Part shown: piece after piece, positions 56,379 to 64,000 of the stretch
Position numbering within the stretch: the first letter of the stretch is position 1
How the letters are laid out: each line of letters starts with the position of its first letter
Assembly (NCBI GenBank): GCA_905479265.1
Contig: CAJQLX010000038.1
Location: 1 to 64,000, forward strand
Length of the DNA: 64,000 nt
Direction of reading: 5' to 3'
Origin: an uncultured Alphaproteobacteria bacterium
GTDB taxonomy: Bacteria; Pseudomonadota; Alphaproteobacteria; UBA7985
Made by a program: the position numbers and the translations under genes
Notes under the pieces: generated by a model
Seen by the model: only the letters and a program-made list of their open reading frames with translations
Told to the model about the DNA's origin: nothing
Database searches by the model: none

Positions 56379-57065
56379 TTAGTTCACAGCAACAGTTGCA
56401 TCCACACTATCACCCAGTGTGGCCATGGTCATGATCTGCGTGAGGGTCTTGGCCCGTTCCTCGACATTTTCCGCCTCAAGCAAAGCTTGCTTTTCCAGCG
56501 GATCAAACGGGCAGGCCATGCCCAAGGACGTGACGAGCTCCGTCAGTCCGAGGTCTTGGATGCCTTCCCAGTCCGTATTGAAGCCTTTGGCGTCAAAGTA
56601 GCGCTTGGTGGCGTCGATCACGGAGGCACGCAGCACGTCTTCGTTCGTGGGCGCTTGGTTCAGTTCGATCAAGTCGGTGGCAAAGGCGCTGAAGTTTGGG
56701 ATCACCCGGCGGTAGCCGCCCGACGCCTGATCCAGCTCGCGCTCAATCGAAAACCGAATGATGCCCGTCAGGGTGATCAAAACCGTTCCGTCGTCGTTCT
56801 CAGAAAACGCAGAAATCCGGCCGGCGCAGCCCAAGGCATGGACGGGCGCGTCACTCATGCTGACTTCCATATCTGTGGCTTGGATCATACCGATCAATCG
56901 CTGCGGAGACTGCAAAGCGTCGCTGATCATGGAAAGATAGCGTGGCTCGAAAATATTCAGCGGCAAATGACCCACAGGCAGCAACAAAGCGCCCGTTAGA
57001 GGGAAAATTGGAATTTCCTGTGGCAGGTCGTCCAGCGAGTTCGGCAAAAAGGCGCGTGCCGTCAT
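56379..57065 (-). CDS. LON substrate-binding domain protein
   Basis: 228 residues. IPIFPLTGALLLPVGHLPLNIFE near 18-40 (in pieces), PRYLSMISDAL and the beta-rich middle are the N-terminal domain of Lon, here without the ATPase and protease parts, as is common for stand-alone LON-N proteins in alphaproteobacteria. Role unknown, perhaps protein binding. Upstream of Trm112 in one unit, which itself follows the thioredoxin gene. Confidence 0.88.
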   Translation of the reverse strand: MTARAFLPNSLDDLPQEIPIFPLTGALLLPVGHLPLNIFEPRYLSMISDALQSPQRLIGMIQATDMEVSMSDAPVHALGCAGRISAFSENDDGTVLITLTGIIRFSIERELDQASGGYRRVIPNFSAFATDLIELNQAPTNEDVLRASVIDATKRYFDAKGFNTDWEGIQDLGLTELVTSLGMACPFDPLEKQALLEAENVEERAKTLTQIMTMATLGDSVDATVAVN

Positions 57066-57170
57066 GGGGCGCAGTGCTCCCGTGTTTTGGGTTTAATCGT
57101 ATTACTGCCTTTGAATATGAGCCGCGACACCGCCAAGGCAATCCCTGAGCGCTTCACGGCGTCTCACATG

Positions 57171-58121
57171 TCAGCTGAAGAGCAGCGCGGAGAGCTTTTT
57201 GCGATAGGTGACGGTCAGCGGTGCGCTGTGCCCCAAAGCCTCGAACAATTCCAACATCGCTTTGCGCGCGCCGTCGTCGTTCCACGCCCGGTCTTTGCGC
57301 ATGATGGTGAGCAAGTGTTCCGCCCCTGCCTCGGGTTGACCGCGCCCGAGCAGGGCTTGGGCCAGCGCATGACGGGCGTCATGGTCATCACCGTTGGCGG
57401 CCACGGCCGCTTCCAGCTGTGCGGTGTCCGGCAAGGATGCGGCACGCTCAGCCAACGTCATCATGCCGGCGAGGCTGATGATTTCTGGTGCTGATAGCAG
57501 TTCTTCGGGAATTTGTTCCATCATCGCCTGCACGTCGCTCAGGCGATTTTCGGCCAGCATGGCGCGCGCAAAGCCGCTGTAGGCTTTCACGTTGCTCTGA
57601 TCTTCGACCAAAACGGCGCGATACAAGTCGCGGGCCTGCTCATGGGCGCCAGCAGCAAGTGCGGCGTCGGCGTTTTCGAGCATGGTGTCCACGTCCAGCG
57701 CCGCATCACCCGCCGCGACCGCACCCGGCTGCGCACCAGAAAGAGAGATCATCTTGTCAACAAAGGCTTGGATTTGGCTTTCCGGCAAGGCGCCCATGAA
57801 GCCATCGACGGGCTGGCCTTGGTAGAAGGCGTAAACCGTTGGAATCGACTGGATCCGCATTTGCTGCGCCAGCATCTGATTGGTTTCCGTATCGATTTTG
57901 ACCAGTTTCACAGCCCCGGCCGCTTCAGTCACGACTTTCTCGATCGTCGGGCCGAGTGTCTTACACGGACCACACCATTCGGCCCAGAAATCCACGATCA
58001 CGGGGCGGTCCATCGAGGCCTCGATGACATCCTGAGCAAAGGTGGCTTCGGTGCCGTCGATGATGACATCTGCTGGCGCGGTCGGCTTGACCGGTGCCTG
58101 AAGTCCGATGAGTTCGCTCAT
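57171..58121 (-). CDS. YbbN-like thioredoxin with TPR tail
   Basis: 316 residues. An N-terminal thioredoxin fold (about 20-125) has the active site FWAEWCGPCK and the cis-Pro SIPT. The rest (about 140-316) is helical with repeats of the type ADAALAAGAHEQARDLYRAVL, as in YbbN/CnoX, a holdase that links thioredoxin to DnaK and GroEL. AAAGGAATT upstream of ATG 58121 is a good ribosome site. Leads a minus-strand unit with the LON and Trm112 genes. Confidence 0.92.
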   Translation of the reverse strand: MSELIGLQAPVKPTAPADVIIDGTEATFAQDVIEASMDRPVIVDFWAEWCGPCKTLGPTIEKVVTEAAGAVKLVKIDTETNQMLAQQMRIQSIPTVYAFYQGQPVDGFMGALPESQIQAFVDKMISLSGAQPGAVAAGDAALDVDTMLENADAALAAGAHEQARDLYRAVLVEDQSNVKAYSGFARAMLAENRLSDVQAMMEQIPEELLSAPEIISLAGMMTLAERAASLPDTAQLEAAVAANGDDHDARHALAQALLGRGQPEAGAEHLLTIMRKDRAWNDDGARKAMLELFEALGHSAPLTVTYRKKLSALLFS

Positions 58122-58188
58122 GGGGGAATTCCTTTTGGTGTAAACGCTGCGTGTTCAAAACGTGGGGGTCAGAGGGCTGGATGGCAAG

Positions 58189-58737
58189 TTAGAAATCGAG
58201 GATGTGGGGGCTGTGGTCCTGTGCTTCGAGGAACCGGGTCAAATCACCCGAGGAAATCTTTGTCGTCATGAAGTTGCGCAAGGGGTGATAGTGAAGGTGG
58301 GCGCAGTCCATCATTCGCCGCTGAAGCACAACCTGCACGGCATTTCCCTCATCGTTGACCACGGCAAAGGGCGTGACGGATCCGGGAATGACACCGAGGT
58401 ATTCCATGAGCCGTTCAGGTTTTGCAAACGACAGCTTTTCACCCAATGCCTCCCCCAAAGCCTTGATATCCAAGCGCTGATCTTCGAGCATCACCACCAG
58501 CCACATCTTGCCCTTCTTGTTGCGCAGGAACAGCGATTTGCAGTGCCCTTCTTCGCTGTCGTCTTCACGCAGGCGTTGGGAGTCTTCCACCGTCCACATG
58601 GGATCGTGTTCTGTGGTTGTGGTGTCAAAGCCCAGTGCGTCCAGACGGGCCAGCAGTTGGTGCGGCGTCCATGCGTCCGGGCGGTGCTGGGCATCGATCT
58701 CTTCACGGGATGTCGGGTGTGCAGCGGTGTCGTTCAT
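58189..58737 (-). CDS. Prolyl-tRNA editing protein (YbaK/ProX type)
   Basis: 182 residues. The YbaK fold has FLRNKKGKMWLVV (near 70), LSFAKPERLMEYLGVIPGSVTP with the key Lys and G-x-x-P pattern, and NAVQVVLQRRMMDCAHLHYHPL. This is the PrdX/ProXp-ala group that removes Ala from mischarged tRNA-Pro. ATG 58737 follows AGGAG by six bases. Between the thioredoxin gene (67 bases downstream) and the terminator of the parvulin gene. Confidence 0.9.
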   Translation of the reverse strand: MNDTAAHPTSREEIDAQHRPDAWTPHQLLARLDALGFDTTTTEHDPMWTVEDSQRLREDDSEEGHCKSLFLRNKKGKMWLVVMLEDQRLDIKALGEALGEKLSFAKPERLMEYLGVIPGSVTPFAVVNDEGNAVQVVLQRRMMDCAHLHYHPLRNFMTTKISSGDLTRFLEAQDHSPHILDF

Positions 58738-58782
58738 GAAAAGCTCTCCTGTTGGCCTTTGCTCTAACCGAAGGCCGACCAC

Positions 58783-58811
58783 AAAAAAAGGGTGCTGCGG
58801 CCACAGCACCC
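58783..58811 (-). terminator. Intrinsic terminator of the parvulin gene
   Basis: On the minus strand GGGTGCTG (58811-58804) pairs with CAGCACCC (58797-58790) around TGGCCG and is followed by a T7 run (58789-58783). It lies 26 bases past the parvulin stop. Confidence 0.88.
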
Positions 58812-58836
58812 CGGTTCGTTCAAAAAGAGCTGTTTC

Positions 58837-59748
58837 CTAATTTCCGCCATCGGCGCTTTCGATGATGGTCATGATCTCGGCCCCGGCACGCAATTCTGAA
58901 AGCTTGATGGAAAGCCGCTGGGTTTCGAGCTGGGTCATCAGCTCTTCTCGGACTTCATCCAGCGTGGGTTTCATTTCGGTGCGTTCAAGCACCTCGATGA
59001 TGTGAAAACCAAAGGGCGAGGCCACGGCTTCTTGGGTGAAGGCGTTCAGCTCGAGGGCAAAGGCGGCGTCTTCGAAGGGTTCAACCATGCGACCACGCGG
59101 GAAAAAGCCCAGATCTCCACCCTGTTCCGCGCTGCCTGTGTCGTCGGAAAATTCCAGCGCGAGTTCGGCGAAGTCCGCGCCTTCATTGAGCTGGCGGATC
59201 AGGTCTTGCGCCTCAACCAAGGCGTCGCGCACATCGGCTTCATCGTTAGAGCCCGGAGCGATCAGGATATGACGCGCCCGAACGCGCTCTTCGAGGGGCA
59301 ATTGCATGGAGTAAACCGTATAAGCGATTTCAAGCGCTTCATCGGTGAGTTGATCGGCCATCATTTGCGCGATGACCGTCTCTTGCAGCAGGCGGTCAGC
59401 TTGGAACTGCAGCGCGGCCTTGTACGCCACGTCCTCGTGCAGGGATTGCTTCACCGCCTCTTCGGCCAGCAGGCGCTGTTCGATCACCAATTGCACCACT
59501 TGGGGCAGGATTTGAGCCAAGGGCAGCGCGGTCAATTCAGCGGGCAAGAGCGTGTAGGCGTACTCAACTTGGGCAAAGTTGATGGGGTTGCCATTGACCA
59601 CAGCCACGACGGTTTCAGGCGACAGCTGGCTGAGGTCGGGATAGCTGTTGTCATCCTGCGCGCCGCTGGTGCTGGCGCACGTGAGGGCCAGACAGGTGGC
59701 AAAAAGGCGGACGCGCTTCAAAAGGGCCAATGTGCGATTCGCAAACAT
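58837..59748 (-). CDS. Parvulin-type peptidyl-prolyl isomerase (SurA-like)
   Basis: 303 residues. Signal peptide (about 13-30, LFATCLALTCASTSGAQ). A SurA-like N-terminal helix bundle (VVAVVNGNPINFAQVEYA, then LVIEQRLLAEEAVK) is followed by a parvulin domain with RARHILIAPG, FAELALEFSDDTGSAEQGGDLGFF and FGFHIIEVLER. It folds proline bonds of outer-membrane or exported proteins. ATG 59748 follows TGGAGT by six bases. It ends at the terminator 58783-58811. Confidence 0.92.
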   Translation of the reverse strand: MFANRTLALLKRVRLFATCLALTCASTSGAQDDNSYPDLSQLSPETVVAVVNGNPINFAQVEYAYTLLPAELTALPLAQILPQVVQLVIEQRLLAEEAVKQSLHEDVAYKAALQFQADRLLQETVIAQMMADQLTDEALEIAYTVYSMQLPLEERVRARHILIAPGSNDEADVRDALVEAQDLIRQLNEGADFAELALEFSDDTGSAEQGGDLGFFPRGRMVEPFEDAAFALELNAFTQEAVASPFGFHIIEVLERTEMKPTLDEVREELMTQLETQRLSIKLSELRAGAEIMTIIESADGGN

Positions 59749-60033
59749 GGCGACTCCATCTGGTTTAGGTTCAATGAATTTTGCAATGTGCTGCAAACAT
59801 CAGGCCGTCAAGGCTCCATAATCTACGATATGGCGAACCTCGCCGTGCCCATCAGACCCCCCAAAGAAAGCGCAGGCGGTTTGCATCGCAATATCTACAC
59901 AGATTCCCACAAATACCTTATTCCTGCACCTTCTTCCGAGTATGAGAAGCCATCCGTGTTTTTGAATGCGCAAAAAGCAAATTTGTGGGCGTGAAGCACC
60001 GCTTCAGCCCGCTACTGAAAAGGAGCCACGTCG

Positions 60034-61038
60034 TTGAGCGATTTGAAAAAGCTGCAGGAACTCGCTGCTCAAGCAGAGCAAAATGGTGCGACGCTCCGAA
60101 ATGTAGAAATTGCAGAAACCGATGAGGCAGGAGTTTGCCTGCGCGTCAGCGAAGGCGCGACAGAGTTTGAGATCTCGATCCCCGATTCCATGAAGGTGCC
60201 GGTCAAAGCGGTCGACTTCGAGACCGGGCAGATTTCAGAAACCGCCGAGATGCCAGACGAGCAACGGGCGTGGTTCAATGCGTACTTGAGCGCGCTTGTC
60301 GATGACGAAGATCGCGCCGCGCTGACATCTTTGCGCCGGAGCATCGATGAAGAAAACCTGACCGCCAGCAACACCTTCCGTGCTGTGGCGCTGGGTAATT
60401 TTGTGACCATCAATGCGAAGCCCGCAGCGATCAATCAAGCGCTGTTGTCGCCGTCGTTTGTTTCGACCGCTGACGGCCCCATGCTCGTCCCAATTCTGGG
60501 TCTTGCCCGGCCCGGGAACAAAGGTCTGGCCATGAACATTTCGGCGGGCGGGTCGTTCCGCGTGGCTGGCAAAGCGACCGAGGAAATCCTTGTCACCGCA
60601 GGCCGGTTTGATGCCCTGCATGCCTTGAACGCCCAAGGGCGCGTCCTGAGCTTCGCCACGGCTTTTGCCCTGCCCATGAAGATCACGCTGCCGAACAAGC
60701 AAAACTTCTCAATTTTGCGCAAGTTTAATGACGTCAAGCGGGTTCAAAACGGCATCTTGCCCAAGGCATGGCTTGATGGTGATACGATTACAATGTCACA
60801 TTGTTTGGTCGGCGTGCGTACTGGTAAGCCGCACATCGCTCGCGAGACCTTTCGTGCGGCGATTAAGGAATTGGACATCCCGAACCACCTGGACCTGTGG
60901 ATCATGATTCGAAACTACAACATGTCCCGATTGTTCGACGCCTACACAGCCAGTCGAGAGCTCAAGAATGAGAAGCTCGGAAAAATGTTATCTGCCTCAA
61001 TCTCAAGTCAGATTGAGACCATGCTCAAATCCCTGTAA
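60034..61038 (+). CDS. Unknown protein, possibly a degenerate SET-fold protein
   Basis: 334 residues; TTG start at 60034 supported by AAAAGGAGCC eight bases before. I do not recognise a named family. The stretch MLVPILGLARPGNKGLAMN followed by GKATEEILVTAGRFDALHALN echoes the lvPl-x-D-x-x-N-H and GEEvfisYG-x-x-sN-x-eLL order of Rubisco-LSMT type SET methyltransferases, and the C-terminal half is helical as in the Rubis-subs-bind domain. The catalytic NH-x and Tyr are missing, so if the match holds it is inactive. It precedes the sulfotransferase by 88 bases. Confidence in the SET idea is low. Confidence 0.5.
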   Translation: MSDLKKLQELAAQAEQNGATLRNVEIAETDEAGVCLRVSEGATEFEISIPDSMKVPVKAVDFETGQISETAEMPDEQRAWFNAYLSALVDDEDRAALTSLRRSIDEENLTASNTFRAVALGNFVTINAKPAAINQALLSPSFVSTADGPMLVPILGLARPGNKGLAMNISAGGSFRVAGKATEEILVTAGRFDALHALNAQGRVLSFATAFALPMKITLPNKQNFSILRKFNDVKRVQNGILPKAWLDGDTITMSHCLVGVRTGKPHIARETFRAAIKELDIPNHLDLWIMIRNYNMSRLFDAYTASRELKNEKLGKMLSASISSQIETMLKSL

Positions 61039-61126
61039 ACCCTTCTATCAAAGACATAGCGCCACTGGGCGCTGAAATGACAAAGACGCTTCTCACTAAA
61101 TTGAAGCGCAATCAGAGGACGAAATC

Positions 61127-62386
61127 ATGGACGCGCCGGAAAAAAATCTCGCGACCAAGAAACCCGAAGACGCTCAGGTTGAGACGCCAGAAACGGACGC
61201 AGCCGAAGCTGAGGCGAGCGCTCCAGCGCTGCCTGAGGTTCCTGCCTATATCAACCAGCAGCGGGCCGAAGCCCTGCGCAAGAACCTGGAATCAAAGGCG
61301 GTGCCGGCGGACAAGGGTTTGATTTACCTCGCCTCGTTCCCGAAGTCGGGAAACACGTGGACGCGTCTGTTCCTGTTCGCCTTGTTCAACCCGCTGATTC
61401 GCCAAGACGAGAACTTCAACCTCTCTGACATCGCCGGGCGCGCGGGCCAGATGGATGTGACCTTCCAGTTGTTTGAGCGCATTCTGGGCAAGCCGCACTA
61501 CGAGATTAGCGATATCGAGGTGGCGCAAACCATGCCGATGGCGCAAAAGCTGCTCGCCATTCAGCAGGAAAAGAAGGTTTTCGTGAAAACCCACCTGTGT
61601 AACGGCGCTTGGCACGGCACACGGACCATTGGTCTCGATACCTTCCGCACCGCTGTTTACATCGTGCGCAACCCGCTGGACGTAACGCCGTCCTTCGCGA
61701 GCCATATGAACACAGACATCGATGGCGCGATTAAGGGCATGGCCAACTCGACGCACTTCATTGGCGGTCGCCCAAAGAAATTCAGCCTCGAAGCGGCGAT
61801 TAAAGCCGAAAAAGAGAAGCGGCCTGAGCTTAGCGATGAAGAGGCTAAGGAAAAGGCACTCGCACCCGGTCAGATTCCACAGCTGATGGGTTCATGGTCT
61901 GAACACGTCGCCTCTTGGACCGCCGCGCCGGACCCACGCGTGATTTACATGCGCTATGAAGACATGAAGCACGACCCAGAAGATACCTTCTACCGCACCG
62001 TTAAGCATTTGGGTCTGCCGTTTTCCCGTGACGACGTCATCGCGGCTGAAGAGGCCGTGAAGTTTGACAAGATTCAAGCCAAGGAAAAATCGGACGGCTT
62101 TAAGGAAAAGATGGGCGGTGAAGCCTTCTTCCGAAAGGGCAAGACCGGGTCTTGGAGAGAAGAGATGACGGATCAGCAGGTTCGTCAGGTCATCGTCAAC
62201 CACCACCACCAAATGCGCCGCTTCAACTACATTCCCGAAGAATACAAAGATCTGGACGAGCGTTTGCTCAAGAACCAGAAGCAGTTTGCCATGAGCGGTG
62301 TCGTGGGTGTTGGCCGCAAGCTAACCTACTCCGACAAGCTGCGCATCAAGCGCGACTTGAAAAAGAAGAAGAAGCTGCAAGGATAA
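61127..62386 (+). CDS. Sulfotransferase family protein
   Basis: 419 residues. The first 65 are a low-complexity, acidic and Pro/Ala tail. The PAPS 5'-phosphosulfate loop is ASFPKSGNTWTRLFL (near 67-81) and the 3'-phosphate loop is YIVRNPLDVTPSFASHM (near 182). The catalytic His is likely near KTHLCNGAWHG. It resembles cytosolic sulfotransferases (Sulfotransfer_1), likely adding sulfate to a lipid or glycan. The extreme C-terminus is very basic (KRDLKKKKKLQG). GAGGACGAAA precedes ATG 61127. Confidence 0.88.
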   Translation: MDAPEKNLATKKPEDAQVETPETDAAEAEASAPALPEVPAYINQQRAEALRKNLESKAVPADKGLIYLASFPKSGNTWTRLFLFALFNPLIRQDENFNLSDIAGRAGQMDVTFQLFERILGKPHYEISDIEVAQTMPMAQKLLAIQQEKKVFVKTHLCNGAWHGTRTIGLDTFRTAVYIVRNPLDVTPSFASHMNTDIDGAIKGMANSTHFIGGRPKKFSLEAAIKAEKEKRPELSDEEAKEKALAPGQIPQLMGSWSEHVASWTAAPDPRVIYMRYEDMKHDPEDTFYRTVKHLGLPFSRDDVIAAEEAVKFDKIQAKEKSDGFKEKMGGEAFFRKGKTGSWREEMTDQQVRQVIVNHHHQMRRFNYIPEEYKDLDERLLKNQKQFAMSGVVGVGRKLTYSDKLRIKRDLKKKKKLQG

Positions 62387-62395
62387 CCGTGCGCT

Positions 62396-63274
62396 GTGTT
62401 TGCTGATGTTCGACGGTCTGTTTTGAGTCGCAAAGCGGCGGGAATGCTGGGTGCTGTTTGCGCTGGGCTTAGCCTTGCCGCCTGCGAGTCATTTGACGAA
62501 GTTAACCTCTTTGCGGGTGACTCGCAGATGAGTTTTGCGCAGACGGATTCAGGCACCTTTGTTCGAACCGACGCTGGCGCTCTGGGCGATTTATCGGAAA
62601 CCCTGCCTGAAGGGGTGGTGCCGGTTGGCAACGTGATGTCGGCGCAAGGCGACGTTCCCCAGCAAGTGACGCCCGCCAATCAAGGCGAGGGCGGTGGCGG
62701 CTTTAACTTTGGTAACATCACCTTCCGTACCGCCCGCAGCGCAGAGCGCGACGCCGCCCGCGAAACGGCCACGCCAACGCCCAACCAAACGGCGGTCAGC
62801 GCTTCGAGCAGCGATGAGCCGGGACTGCTGATGCGGTTGTTGGGTATGGGCGGCGGCGGTGGCGGCGATGCACCGGCGCTTGGTGGTGGATCGAGCCCTG
62901 AGTTGGGTGAAGATGGCTTGCCGCTGGTTACCTTTGACACGTCCCAGCAAGGCCGCGCGCGGGTGAATAAATATCTGTGGAATGCCACGGCCCAAACGCT
63001 GGCATTTATGCCGCTGTCCGTGGCGGATCAGCAGCGGGGGCTTTACGTCACTGACTGGCATATGGATTCCCAGCAGTCTCGGCCAGAACGCGTGCGGGTG
63101 GACGTTCAGCATCTCAGCGATGTCATCGGCCCCGGCGCGTTTCACGTAACCGTCTATCGCCAAATCCTTGATGGCACTGTCTGGCGCGGCGCGCCATCGT
63201 CCTTGCCAGCCGCGCGGGAGCTGGAAAGCCGCATTTTGCTAGCGGCGCAGGAACTGAAAATAGCCGACAGCTAA
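62396..63274 (+). CDS. DUF3576 lipoprotein
   Basis: 292 residues from GTG 62396; ATG 62444 is possible. The signal ends in a lipobox SLAACE, so the protein is lipidated. Residues 100-180 are Gly/Ser/Ala rich and disordered. The DUF3576 domain covers about 180-292 with NKYLWNATAQTLAFMPL and ESRILLAAQELKIADS. This gene precedes leuS in most alphaproteobacteria; the role may be in the envelope with the downstream lptE. It is 9 bases after the sulfotransferase gene. Confidence 0.87.
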   Translation: MFADVRRSVLSRKAAGMLGAVCAGLSLAACESFDEVNLFAGDSQMSFAQTDSGTFVRTDAGALGDLSETLPEGVVPVGNVMSAQGDVPQQVTPANQGEGGGGFNFGNITFRTARSAERDAARETATPTPNQTAVSASSSDEPGLLMRLLGMGGGGGGDAPALGGGSSPELGEDGLPLVTFDTSQQGRARVNKYLWNATAQTLAFMPLSVADQQRGLYVTDWHMDSQQSRPERVRVDVQHLSDVIGPGAFHVTVYRQILDGTVWRGAPSSLPAARELESRILLAAQELKIADS

Positions 63275-63297
63275 GCGCCTCAGTGCGCAAGCCGCAT

Positions 63298-63325
63298 AGC
63301 TTCCCCCGCAGCGAGGGGGCTTTTT
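63298..63325 (+). terminator. Intrinsic terminator before leuS
   Basis: CCCCC (63303-63307) pairs with GGGGG (63315-63319), extended outward by AGC/CT across a small internal loop, followed by TTTTT (63321-63325). It lies 23 bases past the DUF3576 stop and separates it from leuS. Confidence 0.8.
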
Positions 63326-63383
63326 CTACGCCGCCCACGCTGCAAAACTCCGGGCGAAATTTGACCCCGATCAGGACTGATCC

Positions 63384-64000
63384 ATGAGCACCGAACGATA
63401 CAACGCGTCCCTGTCCGAGAAAAAGTGGCAGGCCGCTTGGGAAGACCAGCAGGCGTTTCGCGCTGAAACCGACCATTCGCGCGAAAAGTATTACGTGCTG
63501 GAAATGTTTCCCTACCCCTCCGGTGCGATCCACATGGGCCACGTTCGGAACTACACCTTGGGTGATGTGGTGGCGCGCTACAAGCGGGCTCAAGGCTTCA
63601 ACGTGCTCCACCCCATTGGCTGGGATGCCTTTGGTCTGCCCGCAGAAAACGCAGCGTTTGAGCGCAAGGTTCACCCGGCTGATTGGACCTACAAGAACAT
63701 CGACGCCATGCGGGATGAGCTGAAGTCCATGGGCCTGTCGATCGATTGGTCCCGCGAGTTCGCAACCTGCGATCCTGAATACTATGAGCAGCAGCAGCGC
63801 ATGTTCATTGAAATGTACCGCAAGGGACTGGTTTACCAGAAGGAAAGCTGGGTCAACTGGGATCCCGTGGAAATGACGGTTTTGGCCAACGAGCAGGTCG
63901 AGAATGGGCGCGGCTGGCGGTCTGGTGCGCTGGTTGAAAAGCGCCAGCTGACGCAGTGGTTCTTCAAGATTACAGACTACGCGCCGCAACTGCTCGACGC
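63384..64000 (+). CDS. leuS: Leucyl-tRNA synthetase, 5' part (cut by window end)
   Basis: 205 complete codons of leuS, open to the window edge. Begins [19 protein letters not shown] and has the HIGH-type signature [12 protein letters not shown] near 52, then [16 protein letters not shown] and the [15 protein letters not shown] stretch that leads into the editing domain. The rest, including KMSKS, lies outside. It is the head of the leuS-lptE-holA type cluster. Confidence 0.97.
   Translation, partial: MSTERYNASLSEKKWQAAWEDQQAFRAETDHSREKYYVLEMFPYPSGAIHMGHVRNYTLGDVVARYKRAQGFNVLHPIGWDAFGLPAENAAFERKVHPADWTYKNIDAMRDELKSMGLSIDWSREFATCDPEYYEQQQRMFIEMYRKGLVYQKESWVNWDPVEMTVLANEQVENGRGWRSGALVEKRQLTQWFFKITDYAPQLLD

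Noticed and set aside
59002-59994. 330-codon plus-strand frame
   Set aside because: Antisense to the parvulin gene and running into the gap; no family features.
63123-63989. 288-codon minus-strand frame
   Set aside because: Antisense to the DUF3576 gene end and to leuS, whose HIGH motif is clear on the plus strand.

Overview
The window is a continuous stretch of alphaproteobacterial chromosome, roughly 56-60% GC by eye, densely packed and mostly core genes. The lineage call rests on several marks: the order maf-aroE-coaE-dnaQ on one side and hemE-hemJ-rho-mnmE-mnmG-rsmG-parA-parB on the other side of one non-coding gap; a ChvI/ChvG two-component pair followed directly by rapZ; a TimA (Tim44-like) gene next to mltA and secB; and a DUF3576 lipoprotein just before leuS. 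I cannot name the order or genus from sequence alone.

Layout. 1-5105: ATP synthase F1 operon atpHAGDC on the minus strand, ending in a clear intrinsic terminator. 5189-9954: a Phd-type antitoxin with a PIN-fold partner, mutL, rsmD, an RluB-like pseudouridine synthase, and a second antitoxin/PIN pair. 9991-16648: argG and a DUF3253 gene, a hemerythrin-like protein, then the minus-strand block rpmH-rnpA-yidD-yidC-engB-argB. 16966-20620: VTT-domain membrane protein, FAD disulfide oxidoreductase and an orphan histidine kinase. 20645-28833: gpt, a Cys-rich repeat protein, a tRNA-Arg, an unknown exported acidic protein, a DUF3833 lipoprotein, XRE regulator, Smr protein, mltA and timA. 28995-33000: fxsA, secB, dnaQ, coaE, aroE, maf.

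33001-33556 is the best candidate for the chromosomal replication origin. It lies between maf and hemE, the position of Cori in Caulobacter, carries one Caulobacter-type DnaA box and several GANTC sites, and flanking operons run away from it on both sides. 33557-42485 follows the classic right arm hemE to parB, with two perfect parS sites inside mnmG, one of which contains the mnmG start codon.

42529-64000: an EAL-domain protein, chvI-chvG-rapZ (without the usual hprK and PTS genes next to it), tRNA-Gly, small stress or unknown proteins, ftsK, a PII gene (glnB) with a candidate sigma-54 promoter and a long hairpin in its leader, a ubiquinone-type hydroxylase, Trm112 and LON-domain proteins, a YbbN-like thioredoxin, a prolyl-tRNA editing protein, a parvulin isomerase, an unknown protein that may be a degenerate SET-fold protein next to a sulfotransferase, the DUF3576 lipoprotein and the first third or so of leuS.

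The most unusual points are the two toxin-antitoxin-like modules whose PIN proteins have both lost most catalytic acidic residues, a RapZ whose Walker A lysine is arginine, parS built into a start codon, the structured glnB leader, and the SET-like/sulfotransferase pair. I saw no CRISPR array, prophage, insertion sequence or rRNA operon.
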